Positions 1-5,310 are shown, counted from the stretch's first letter. The stretch is 5,422 nt of DNA from an uncultured Nitrospina sp. (GCA_950072225.1 CATMOP010000162.1:1-5422); one strand, 5' to 3'. Numbers and translations: made by a program. Notes: generated by a model not told the origin, from the sequence alone.

Positions 1-19
1 ATAAATATAACTCATTTTT

Positions 20-56
20 TCCCGAATTGGAAACTAAAATGCCAAATAATGGAGAA
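20..56. repeat. Dispersed repeat, copy A
   Basis: This non-coding stretch aligns with 2844-2879 at roughly 31 of 37 positions with a few one-base gaps. Shared blocks include GGAAA, CTAAAAT and ATGGAGAA. An eight-base run of C (57-64) follows at once, whereas the other copy continues with unrelated sequence, so the similarity ends sharply. I do not recognise the family. It could be a scrap of a small non-autonomous element or a conserved intergenic motif. The alignment was made by eye. Confidence 0.5.
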
Positions 57-106
57 CCCCCCCCTTCCCCAGCGTTTTAAATTTCTCTGCCAAGTTTTGT
101 AGGATA

Positions 107-133
107 AAACCAGTATCTATGTTATACTGGTTT
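107..133. repeat. Perfect 10-bp inverted repeat, possible operator
   Basis: AAACCAGTAT (107-116) and its exact reverse complement ATACTGGTTT (124-133) flank a 7-base loop. It lies just upstream of, and touches, the -35 element of the candidate csp promoter at 132-160, so an operator role is possible. The stem is AT-rich and has no adequate T-run for a plus-strand terminator. On the minus strand TTTTATCC follows, so a weak terminator of a gene entering from the right is a poor alternative. Confidence 0.45.
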
Positions 134-160
134 GGTAAATAAGGGTTGTTTGTTTATAGT
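132..160 (+). promoter_or_regulatory. Candidate sigma-70 promoter for the cold-shock gene
   Basis: TTGGTA (132-137, four of six to TTGACA) is separated by 17 bases from TATAGT (155-160, five of six to TATAAT). Transcription would start near 167 and give a leader of about 195 nt, in line with the long 5' leaders typical of cspA-type mRNAs. The leader holds a 14-bp palindrome TTTAGTAGACTAAA (216-229) and a small hairpin CCAGA-TTT-TCTGG (312-324). No classical cold-box sequence was recognised. Confidence 0.4.
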
Positions 161-361
161 GTAAGTTGATTTCTTCTATTTTCTCGCCTAGAGCAAAGGT
201 ATAAAGACAATTTAGTTTAGTAGACTAAAGGGAGTTTGGTTTTTTCTCGAAGTGGTTCTCTGAAAGTTCTTGCATCAATCCAACCCCATTAAAAAACAGG
301 GAAGACATTAGCCAGATTTTCTGGAAGCGCATTCCCGTTAAATTGCAGGAGAGTATTTATT

Positions 362-562
362 ATGGCAGTAGGAAAAGTAAAATGGTTTAACGAAGGCAAG
401 GGTTATGGGTTCATTGAGTCCGAGAGCGGCAAAGATCTTTTTGTTCATTTCTCGGAAATTCAAGGAGATGGTTTTAAGACTCTTACAGAGGGTCAGGAAG
501 TCGAGTTTGAGGAAGGTATGGGGCAGAAAGGCCCACAGGCCACTCAGGTAGTACCCAAGTAA
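362..562 (+). CDS. Cold-shock protein, CspA family
   Basis: This is a complete 66-residue single-domain cold-shock protein, the usual family length. It folds as a five-stranded OB barrel that binds single-stranded nucleic acid and acts in the cytoplasm as an RNA chaperone or transcription antiterminator. RNP1 is KGYGFI (residues 13-18) and RNP2 is LFVHF (26-30); the aromatic surface includes W8, F9, Y15, F17, F27, H29 and F30. The ATG at 362 is preceded by AGGAG (347-351) with a 10-base gap, and the protein opens with the canonical MAVGKVKWFN. It appears monocistronic: a candidate promoter lies ~200 bases upstream and a strong intrinsic terminator begins 56 bases downstream. The symbol is left blank because genomes usually carry several paralogues (cspA to cspG) that this sequence cannot separate. 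The family call is very secure. Confidence 0.97.
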   Translation: MAVGKVKWFNEGKGYGFIESESGKDLFVHFSEIQGDGFKTLTEGQEVEFEEGMGQKGPQATQVVPK

Positions 563-573
563 GAACCCTCTAT

Positions 574-597
574 CCGGCAGAATTTTGACTCTGCCGG
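574..597 (+). terminator. Hairpin after the cold-shock gene
   Basis: CCGGCAGA (574-581) pairs with TCTGCCGG (590-597) around an 8-base loop, 11 bases after the csp stop codon. No T-run follows directly, so it probably acts as a 3' stability or processing hairpin in tandem with the proper terminator at 618-650. Confidence 0.5.
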
Positions 598-617
598 AGT
601 CAGTTCCATATTTACGT

Positions 618-650
618 AAAAGGGCTCGGCCAAATGGCCGGGCCTTTTTT
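618..650 (+). terminator. Rho-independent terminator of the cold-shock gene
   Basis: The stem runs from about 620 to 647: GGGCTCGGCC pairs with GGCCGGGCC (with G-T wobbles) around an AAAT loop (632-635), extended by flanking A-T pairs and ending in a run of six T (645-650). It has the classical GC stem plus U-tract and should end the csp transcript before the next gene at 930. Confidence 0.9.
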
Positions 651-929
651 GTTTGGAGCAAAACCTCCGCCACCAGGCGTGTGATGGTTGATATTTGCCC
701 CATAAATACCTATATTTATTTAGCCTGCTTCTTCCATTTAGGCCTTTTTTATAGGGCAGTAAATTGAGAAAAAATAAATAAGAGGGGTTAGAAAACAAAT
801 TCTCTGCCACAATTACGGGAGCGTAGATAACCACATCCTTCCGATTTTTGTATCCATGGTCGTAAACGGCCAAGGCGGATTTAAACAGGGTCAGAAGCCC
901 TCCACCTTATTTTCAAACAGGGGGTCGCC
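651..929. other. Non-coding gap between terminator and kinase-like gene
   Basis: No supported gene lies here. It contains the motif GATATTTGCCCC (690-701), shared with the sigma-54 promoter region near 2609, followed by an AT hairpin ATAAATA/TATTTAT (702-708 with 713-719). A convincing sigma-70 promoter for the gene at 930 was not found; TTGAGA (764-769) with TTAGAA (788-793) is only a weak candidate. Minus-strand open frames across this stretch (e.g. 544-873) lack coding character. Confidence 0.5.
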
Positions 930-1628
930 ATGCCTACCACATTGCCGGAGCCTATTGCCGACCAAATCATCGCCGACAAAATCAAGGAATGGGAACAAAA
1001 AAAACAAGAGCTGAAAGTTGGGAAAGGTATTAAGGAAATAAAACCCCACCCGTTTCTGACCATCGCCCGGGACTTTGGGTGCAGGGAGGAAGAAATTATT
1101 CCCGGCCTGGAAAAATCCCTGGGATGGAAAGTGTATGGGCGCAACATGCTGGATCACTTGGCGCGAAGGGAGCAACTCAGTCGCAGTTTCATTGAAACCC
1201 TGGACGAACATCGGCAGAACCTCATCGAGAACTGGATCAATTTTTTGATCCATTCCGGGTCCATCATGCAACATGATTATGTGGTAAAGATTTCCCGCCT
1301 GATCAAGGTGACCGTTGCTCAAGAGAACGCCATTTTTCTGGGCCGGGGTATCAACTATATCCTCGAAGACAAAAAGGAAGGTCTGCGGGTCCGGTTGACT
1401 GCTCCGCTCACACAGAGGATCAAAAATATTTCCCAGCTCAGAAACATCTCTGAGAAAGAAGCAGAGGAGCTTATTATAAAAACGGACCAGGAACGGCGGA
1501 ATTTCATCAAACAAAACTTCAAAAGAGATTTTGATTCTTGCGAAGGTTATGATTTAGTGTTCAATACAATTAACTTTTCCAACGAGATAATATTCAAAAC
1601 CATTTCCCTGTTTCTTAATGCCAAATAA
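930..1628 (+). CDS. Cytidylate kinase-like family protein
   Basis: This 232-residue cytoplasmic protein resembles the cytidylate-kinase-like family (Pfam Cytidylate_kin2), relatives of the P-loop CMP kinases whose substrate is mostly unproven. After a charged N-terminal extension (1-40) comes the P-loop-equivalent segment FLTIARDFGCREEE (42-55), then LGWKVYGRNML (64-74), FLGRGINYIL (136-145), the arginine-rich VRLTAPLTQRIKNI (154-167), the lid-like stretch SEKEAEELIIKTDQERRNF (174-192) and YDLVFNT (207-213). The order and spacing match the family. The usual SREFGSGG loop is changed to ARDFGCRE, so two glycines are lost and there is no Walker A lysine. Nucleotide phosphorylation is therefore uncertain; a regulatory or binding role is possible. 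The ATG at 930 has AGGGGGT (919-925) upstream. The stop is 16 bases before the next small gene, suggesting co-transcription. Confidence 0.8.
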   Translation: MPTTLPEPIADQIIADKIKEWEQKKQELKVGKGIKEIKPHPFLTIARDFGCREEEIIPGLEKSLGWKVYGRNMLDHLARREQLSRSFIETLDEHRQNLIENWINFLIHSGSIMQHDYVVKISRLIKVTVAQENAIFLGRGINYILEDKKEGLRVRLTAPLTQRIKNISQLRNISEKEAEELIIKTDQERRNFIKQNFKRDFDSCEGYDLVFNTINFSNEIIFKTISLFLNAK

Positions 1629-1644
1629 AAGGGGGTGAACAGCC

Positions 1645-1782
1645 ATGACACTCTGTCCCGTCGCCCTTGCGGTCGGATGCGAGAAGTGTCCCATGTTCAA
1701 ATTCTGTCCGCTTACTACAGTCATCGGCGACCAGAAAAAAGAACCGGAAGAAAATAAAAAAGAAGAACCGAAAAAAGAATAA
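1645..1782 (+). CDS. Small four-cysteine protein, 45 residues, unknown function
   Basis: ATG at 1645 is preceded by GGGGGTGA (1631-1637 region), a strong match to the 16S anti-Shine-Dalgarno, with about 7 bases of spacing. The 45-residue product has a hydrophobic, Cys-rich N-terminal half: C4-P5, then G11-C12-x2-C15-P16-x4-C21-P22. The C-terminal third is almost entirely Lys, Glu and Pro. Four cysteines, three of them in Cys-Pro pairs, suggest a bound zinc or iron-sulfur cluster; this is inference. It follows the kinase-like gene by 16 bases on the same strand and is probably in its operon. I recall similar Cys-Pro micro-proteins in Desulfobacterota-type genomes but know no assigned function. 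The strong ribosome binding site and non-random composition make it likely real despite its size. Confidence 0.7.
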   Translation: MTLCPVALAVGCEKCPMFKFCPLTTVIGDQKKEPEENKKEEPKKE

Positions 1783-1925
1783 CCGCAAGCAGGGTAAAAA
1801 CAGTTCAAGGATTTAGGGTTCACCGTTCGGTTGTTTTCCTTGGCTCGTTCGCTCCTACGAGGCGGCCGAAGTGGCCCCCCTTTCAGTTTTGGCGAACTCC
1901 TTGCCGATCCTGCGCAGCCGAGCGG

Positions 1926-2495
1926 CTAGCCTTTGGGATTTTTCTGACCTTTGAAGGTTCGGGAATCTCGTTCTTCAGGTTCACTGGCAACCTGTTCAAG
2001 GATCAACTGGCAGATGCGCGTCACACCGGGGGTCACATCGATGGAAAAGGGACCGTGGTTGAAAATTTCCAGGGTGATGATGCCGAAGCCGGTTCCGCAA
2101 TGGATGGTCGGCGCTGTGATGTGGACCCCCAGTCCCAAGCGGGCCAGACTGCTTTTTCCCTCAACACGTCCCGCAAGACGTGAATTTATCGGAAACTTTA
2201 CTTTCTCAAAGGTGGGCGCAAGGTAAAATGTCTGCGGCCGGATGGAATATTTTCCGGAGGGCTCCGGGGGAATCTGGATTAAATAACGCTCGGAAAACTT
2301 CTTGAAGTCGAAGTTCTCCGTATCGATGGTCACCCGATCCTTCTGCCTGCTCAACTTAGGGTCCCAGACCCAGATTGGCTCCCCGATCCTGAGATCGATT
2401 GAAGAGGTATCGATCTGATCTTCTTCCGGAAGCGGATCTATAATGAACGACTGGTCCTTCAAGACCTTGCGAATATCGATATTGCTCAATATCAT
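1926..2495 (-). CDS. dcd: dCTP deaminase
   Basis: This 189-residue enzyme deaminates dCTP to dUTP and ammonia, supplying dUMP for thymidylate synthesis; the family is a trimeric cytoplasmic relative of dUTPase. The N-terminus MILSNIDIRKVL and IDPLPEEDQIDTSSIDLRIG (19-38) are typical. The active-site block is EGKSSLARLGLGVHITAPTI (112-131), followed by GIITLEIFNHGPF (138-150), with E143 the expected catalytic glutamate, then PGVTRICQLILEQ (157-169) and a C-terminal FKGQ (181-184) that normally closes over the nucleotide. The frame opens upstream at a GTG (2510), but GGGAGGTG lies between it and the ATG at 2495 with ~6-base spacing, so 2495 is the true start. Whether it is purely a deaminase or a bifunctional deaminase/dUTPase cannot be settled here; the TAPTIH/LEIFN block favours a deaminase. 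Confidence 0.93.
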   Translation of the reverse strand: MILSNIDIRKVLKDQSFIIDPLPEEDQIDTSSIDLRIGEPIWVWDPKLSRQKDRVTIDTENFDFKKFSERYLIQIPPEPSGKYSIRPQTFYLAPTFEKVKFPINSRLAGRVEGKSSLARLGLGVHITAPTIHCGTGFGIITLEIFNHGPFSIDVTPGVTRICQLILEQVASEPEERDSRTFKGQKNPKG

Positions 2496-2501
2496 TGAAG
2501 C

Positions 2502-2509
2502 ACCTCCCA
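2502..2509 (-). promoter_or_regulatory. Shine-Dalgarno sequence deciding the dcd start
   Basis: On the minus strand GGGAGGTG sits 6-7 bases before the ATG at 2495. A longer call starting at the GTG at 2510 would place this site inside the coding region and add five residues (M-G-G-A-S) not expected in Dcd proteins. Confidence 0.85.
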
Positions 2510-2543
2510 CCTGATTCTAACATCATCAATCTGCAAGTTTCTT

Positions 2544-2573
2544 TCTATATTGCCCTCAAAGATTCCAACTCAA
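2544..2573 (-). promoter_or_regulatory. Candidate sigma-70 promoter for dcd
   Basis: On the minus strand TTGAGT (2573-2568) is followed after 18 bases by TATAGA (2549-2544). Each hexamer matches four of six consensus bases. Transcription would start near 2537, giving a ~40-nt leader before the dcd ATG. It is moderate in quality, and a different site is possible. Confidence 0.35.
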
Positions 2574-2601
2574 AAATGACATAAGCATGGCAATTTCATT
2601 A

Positions 2602-2618
2602 TTGGCTCGATATTTGCC
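2602..2618 (+). promoter_or_regulatory. Sigma-54 (RpoN) type -24/-12 promoter
   Basis: TTGGCTCG (2602-2609), four bases, then TTGCC (2614-2618) matches the sigma-54 consensus TTGGCACG-N4-TTGC closely. The invariant GG (2604-2605) and GC (2616-2617) have exactly the required 12-base offset. Predicted transcription starts near 2628-2630, about 37 bases before the ATG of the small gene at 2666 and upstream of its ribosome binding site. Sigma-54 promoters require an AAA+ activator. No enhancer site was recognised in the 90 bases between this site and dcd. Confidence 0.6.
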
Positions 2619-2665
2619 CCAATAAATATTCATTATATATGTCAATTTTTTGGAGAGGAAATAAC

Positions 2666-2812
2666 ATGAATTCAAGCAACAAAAAGCGCAACTTGAAGCC
2701 AAAAAATCTTAAGGGTTCTGAAATACCAGGCCAAAATTGCACGCCTAAGGCAAAATCTATGAGTGCAATAGCAAAATTAATGGCTACTTTCTACGGTATT
2801 GACCAAAATTAA
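2666..2812 (+). CDS. Small basic protein, 48 residues, unknown function
   Basis: ATG at 2666 is preceded by GGAGAGGAA (2652-2660), a good ribosome binding site with 5-base spacing. The 48-residue product has a very basic N-terminal half (K/R/N-rich, residues 6-16, no acidic residue until E19), one cysteine (C25) and a short hydrophobic, probably helical C-terminal part (MSAIAKLMATFYGI, 32-45). No family is recognised. It stands alone, divergent from dcd, with a consensus-like sigma-54 promoter at 2602-2618, which argues that it is expressed under a specific signal. The basic N-terminus with an amphipathic C-terminus could suit nucleic-acid or membrane binding, but this is speculation. A chance open frame is possible, though the promoter, ribosome binding site and frame are all in register. 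Confidence 0.55.
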   Translation: MNSSNKKRNLKPKNLKGSEIPGQNCTPKAKSMSAIAKLMATFYGIDQN

Positions 2813-2843
2813 ATTTTTTGAGGAAAATATTTTAAAGAATTTG

Positions 2844-2879
2844 TCCTGAGTGGAAAACTAAAATACCAGAAATGGAGAA
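2844..2879. repeat. Dispersed repeat, copy B
   Basis: This is the partner of 20-56. The shared core is TGGAAA(A)CTAAAAT-nCC-A-n-A-ATGGAGAA, with scattered substitutions and one-base indels. It sits 31 bases after the stop of the 48-residue gene and about 15 bases before a decayed comM fragment, so this interval looks like an accumulation site for sequence scraps. Confidence 0.5.
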
Positions 2880-2894
2880 AAACACACTGGTGAG

Positions 2895-2975
2895 GGAGGC
2901 GGAAAAGTTGGGATGCGTTTTGCCAGCATGGACTTGACCCTAATGGATGGGCCGACAAGCAGAATTTTATGGCCC
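2895..2975 (-). pseudogene. Decayed fragment of a comM-type Walker A region
   Basis: Bases 2910-2935 match 4518-4543 of comM exactly over 26 bases on the same strand; similarity continues less perfectly to about 2970 against 4544-4578. Read on the minus strand it gives ILLVGPSIRVKSMLAKRIPT, against ILLIGPPGSGKSMLAKRIPT in comM, so the glycine-rich loop is destroyed while the KSMLAKRIPT part is kept. A one-base insertion near 2936 and a later one-base loss cancel and restore the frame. No other comM domain is nearby, so this is a remnant, not a gene. It is either a recent partial duplication or the leftover of an older second copy. Confidence 0.75.
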
Positions 2976-3086
2976 ATTTAAACCTGTTTGCGCGGTAAAA
3001 TTTTAACTTTATTATTTTCATCTATAAACTGTAAATCAATTCTTGCCTCTTTCTGAACTTCGATTGTTAAAGGGTATATAGCTATT

Positions 3087-3548
3087 TCATTCAAAAGATT
3101 CTACGCAATTATATAAATTGAAATCTAACATATCTATTACTGAACCGTTTTTATCTTCATAATTGTATGAGTAGGTTGCCCCATTTTGTAAATCTAAAAG
3201 GACCTTCTTTTCATAACAAAGGTTGTCGGTAAATTGTTTTGTCATCTGTTTATGAAAAGTATCTTCATCGATTTTCCCGAAAGGTGGGTCTACGACGTAA
3301 AAAAACGTTAAAGTTAAGCCGGAGCTTTCAACCTTTGTGAGAGTTGTCATGTCACTTACTGGTCGGGGGAGTCCATCACTTAACTGTCTGGCAGTAATTT
3401 TTAATCCGGCTTCAACCATCTTTAGATTTTTTTCCCCAAGATGCCTTGCCGCGTCCTCTCCACCAGTCTGTTTTCCTGTGCCAATGGCAAATTGAATAAC
3501 CAGGGCTAATAATAGAAACCCGCCTAATGTCCCTAGCGCCCTTTTCAT
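3087..3548 (-). CDS. Membrane-anchored or exported protein, unknown function
   Basis: This 153-residue protein starts at an ATG (3548) behind AGGAT with ~7-base spacing. K2-R3 followed by a hydrophobic stretch (about 5-23, LGTLGGFLLLALVIQFAIG) forms a signal anchor or uncleaved signal peptide; there is no lipobox cysteine. The rest (about 30-153) would lie in the periplasm. It contains a predicted beta-rich part with LTLTFFYVVD (78-87), DEDTFHKQM (94-102), DNLCYEKK (108-115), YSYNYEDKNGSVI (126-138) and a last cysteine five residues from the C-terminus (LYNCVESFE). The two late cysteines could form a disulfide. The pattern resembles small exported proteins with a conserved Cys - YxYxDxxG - Cys layout seen in proteobacteria, to which I can give no name or function. 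It is monocistronic, transcribed in the same direction as comM, with 137 bases between them. Confidence 0.7.
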   Translation of the reverse strand: MKRALGTLGGFLLLALVIQFAIGTGKQTGGEDAARHLGEKNLKMVEAGLKITARQLSDGLPRPVSDMTTLTKVESSGLTLTFFYVVDPPFGKIDEDTFHKQMTKQFTDNLCYEKKVLLDLQNGATYSYNYEDKNGSVIDMLDFNLYNCVESFE

Positions 3549-3685
3549 AAAATGATCCTGGTTTTATTCGCCGACCGCCCCCGGCTCTCTAATCATCCTG
3601 CCAGTATTACATCATCCAAATCGTCAGGTGTAAATATTTAGCTTTCTTCTTGAGGACTATTGCAAACTGGCCCCGCGCCTAGCGG

Positions 3686-4648
3686 TCAAAACCAACTCTC
3701 TCTATCTAAAGAACGGTACTGGATAGCTTCGGCGATGTGTTCGGATTGTAGCGACTCGCATTCGGCCAGATCGGCGATGGTGCGGGAGACTTTTAAAATG
3801 CGGTCGTGCGCCCGGGCGCTGAGTCCCAGTTTGTCGATGGCCAGGGCCATGATATTTTTGGAAGCTTCATCGAGTTGGCAATAGGATTTCAGTTGATGGG
3901 GGTTCATGTTGGCGTTGAAATTATTTTCATCATTCGGGTGGAACCGTTTTAACTGGACACTGCGTGCCTTTTCAACTCTGGTTGAAATGGTTTCGGATTT
4001 TTCCCCGCCGGATTCCGATGACAGGTCTTTGTAGTCCAGTGCTGGCACTTCGATATGCAGGTCGATGCGGTCGAGTAAGGGACCCGATATTTTCCCCACA
4101 TATTTTTTGATACTCATGGGAGTGCATCCGCATTCGCGTTTCGGGTCGAACCGGTAACCGCAGGGGCACGGATTCATAGCCGCTACCAGCATGATGTTTG
4201 CGGGATAGGTGATGGAGCCTGCGGCCCGTGAAATGGAGACCTCACCGTCTTCCAGAGGTTGGCGTAATACTTCCAGAACGTTTCTTTTGAATTCGGGAAG
4301 CTCATCGAGAAACAACACCACGTTGTGCGCCATCGATACTTCCCCCGGCATGGGCACTCGCCCGCCGCCGATCAGCCCGGCATCGGAGATAGTGTGATGT
4401 GGGGAACGAAAGGGGCGCAACTTTAACAGGCCTCGGCCGTTTTTCAACTGACCGAGCACGCTATGGATTTTTGTGGTGGTGATGGCTTCCTTCTGGGTCA
4501 TGGAAGGCAGGATAGTCGGGATGCGTTTTGCCAGCATGGACTTACCGGAACCGGGTGGGCCGATAAGCAGGATATTGGGTCCACCTGAGGCGGCAATCTC
4601 CAGCGCGCGTTTGACGTGGTGTTGGCCCTTGACATCGGTGAAATCCAA
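3686..4648 (-). pseudogene. comM: ComM/YifB-type AAA+ ATPase, N-terminally truncated
   Basis: Open for 320 residues. Full-length ComM/YifB proteins are ~500 residues: a ChlI-like N-terminal domain, a Mg-chelatase-type AAA+ core, and a C-terminal domain. ComM is a hexameric helicase promoting branch migration during natural transformation. Present are DVKGQHHVKRALEIAA (5-20), Walker A GPPGSGKS (30-37), Walker B VLFLDE (111-116), the sensor region AAMNPCPCG (156-164), cysteines 161, 163, 173 and 175 likely binding zinc, the arginine-finger stretch GPLLDRIDLHIEV (189-201), SARAHDRILKVSRTIADL (277-294) and the standard end QYRSLDRESWF. The N-terminal ~180-190 residues are missing. The first codon is TTG, with no ribosome binding site, and the frame continues only to a TGA near 4682. 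Upstream DNA is unrelated AT-rich sequence, so the gene is broken at about 4650-4665, or the contig is chimeric there. The core itself shows no decay. Confidence 0.85.
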
Positions 4649-4664
4649 TTCATACCTATTAGGG

Positions 4665-4862
4665 TTAGAATTTTCCGTAGCTCAATACGAAGAACTGAAA
4701 ACTTATGCTACCGATCTTGACTTAGATTTTATTGTGTCGTGTTGGGATATTGATAGCCAATTACAAATGCAAAGATTCAAAACGAAATACAACAAGGTTG
4801 CATCTGCTATGTTGGTGCATCACAAATTACTAGAAATTATTGCTAAAGAAAAAAAATTAACT
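4665..4862 (+). pseudogene. Internal slice of a NeuB-type sialic acid synthase
   Basis: About 66 residues resemble part of the TIM barrel of NeuB (N-acetylneuraminate synthase and relatives, which condense phosphoenolpyruvate with an N-acetyl sugar): LEFSVAQYEELKTYATDL, then DLDFIVSCWDIDSQLQMQRF and YNKVASAMLVHHKLLEIIAK, matching the family pattern of (Y)xxLKxYxxxxGIxFxSxxWDIxS and KIASAxLTxxxLLxxIA. The N-terminal ~70 residues are missing at the comM junction. The expected next motif, ISTGMS, is absent; the frame changes at KEKKLT to an unrelated domain. There is no start codon or ribosome binding site of its own. The open frame extends back to a GTG at 4473, but that part is only the antisense of comM. 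The AT-rich codons and style point to Flavobacteria. The family call is from memory of the pattern. Confidence 0.6.
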
Positions 4863-5294
4863 ATAGACCAAAGCATTACAGCTTTTAATGCCTCTTATAT
4901 TGGCTTTACAACACTGTTTAATGAAGATATAGCTAGAGACTTCCCTAAATGGGAAGCGTTTATTGATGGAGAAATTTCTTTTCAAAACGAATTTATTATC
5001 TGCATTGCCATGAATGGAAATGTACAAACCGGAGAAGCTAACAGCAACTTGATTTTTAAGTTTTTTAATTTTGATCCAGCAACTGGAAAAGAATTAAAAA
5101 CCAAAGATTTAATTAACGATTTAAATGGGTTTAAAGCATTAGTTAAAAAATATTATGATAAAGAGTTGGAGGTAGGACATAAATTTTTCTTTTCTGATCA
5201 TTGTCCTCTTTTTTTAAAAAAATCTATATTTAAGGAATTAGAAGATATATTTAAGCAAAATTTTTTATGTCTTTTGCGGGGAAGAAATTTTTAA
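4863..5294 (+). pseudogene. RsiV/DUF3298-like domain slice fused to the NeuB slice
   Basis: Continuing in frame after the NeuB slice, this part reads FNASYIGFTTLFNEDIARDF, PKWEAFIDGEISFQNEF, IICIAMNGNVQTGEANSN and FKFFNFDPATGKELKTKDL with INDLNGFKALVKKYYDKELE. This resembles the C-terminal region of exported RsiV/DUF3298-DUF4163-type proteins, where a TGGAHGN-like turn precedes an NFDxxTGKxL-xxxDLF stretch; here the turn reads TGEANSN. The last ~40 residues (EVGHKFFF onward) do not fit that family and may be a frameshifted or third fragment. It has no signal peptide because its N-terminus is missing. The very AT-rich codons suggest Bacteroidetes origin. Nothing suggests a functional fusion, since NeuB is cytosolic and DUF3298 domains are exported. 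Confidence 0.5.
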
Positions 5295-5310
5295 GCACGC
5301 TTATCAAAGC

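Larger units (their letters stand above)
2813..3086. other. Intergenic interval with repeat and comM scrap, otherwise empty
   Basis: Apart from the dispersed repeat copy B and the comM fragment, nothing supportable is visible. A minus-strand open frame (2809-3021) runs through the comM scrap in a different frame from the homologous one, has no recognisable protein features, and is not counted as a gene. Confidence 0.5.

Noticed and set aside
338..703. Minus-strand open frame across the cold-shock gene
   Set aside because: It is antisense to a certain CspA-family gene and runs through its terminator; no recognisable protein features.
723..750. GCCT/AGGC pairing followed by six T, terminator-like
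   Set aside because: The stem is four base pairs with a 13-base loop, too weak, and no gene ends just before it.
891..1514. Long minus-strand open frame opposite the kinase-like gene
   Set aside because: It is the shadow of a well-supported plus-strand family member; its residues show no domain pattern.
1783..1925. Terminator between the converging Cys-rich gene and dcd
   Set aside because: Only weak hairpins are present (e.g. AGCC-GAGC-GGCT at 1916-1927 overlapping the dcd stop) and no T-run follows on either strand.
2809..3021. Minus-strand open frame covering the comM scrap
   Set aside because: It reads the scrap out of the homologous frame and has no ribosome binding site or family resemblance.
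4473..4664. N-terminal 64 residues of the plus-strand frame ending at 5294
   Set aside because: This stretch is exactly antisense to the comM Walker A region. The GTG at 4473 has no ribosome binding site, so it is not a real N-terminus.
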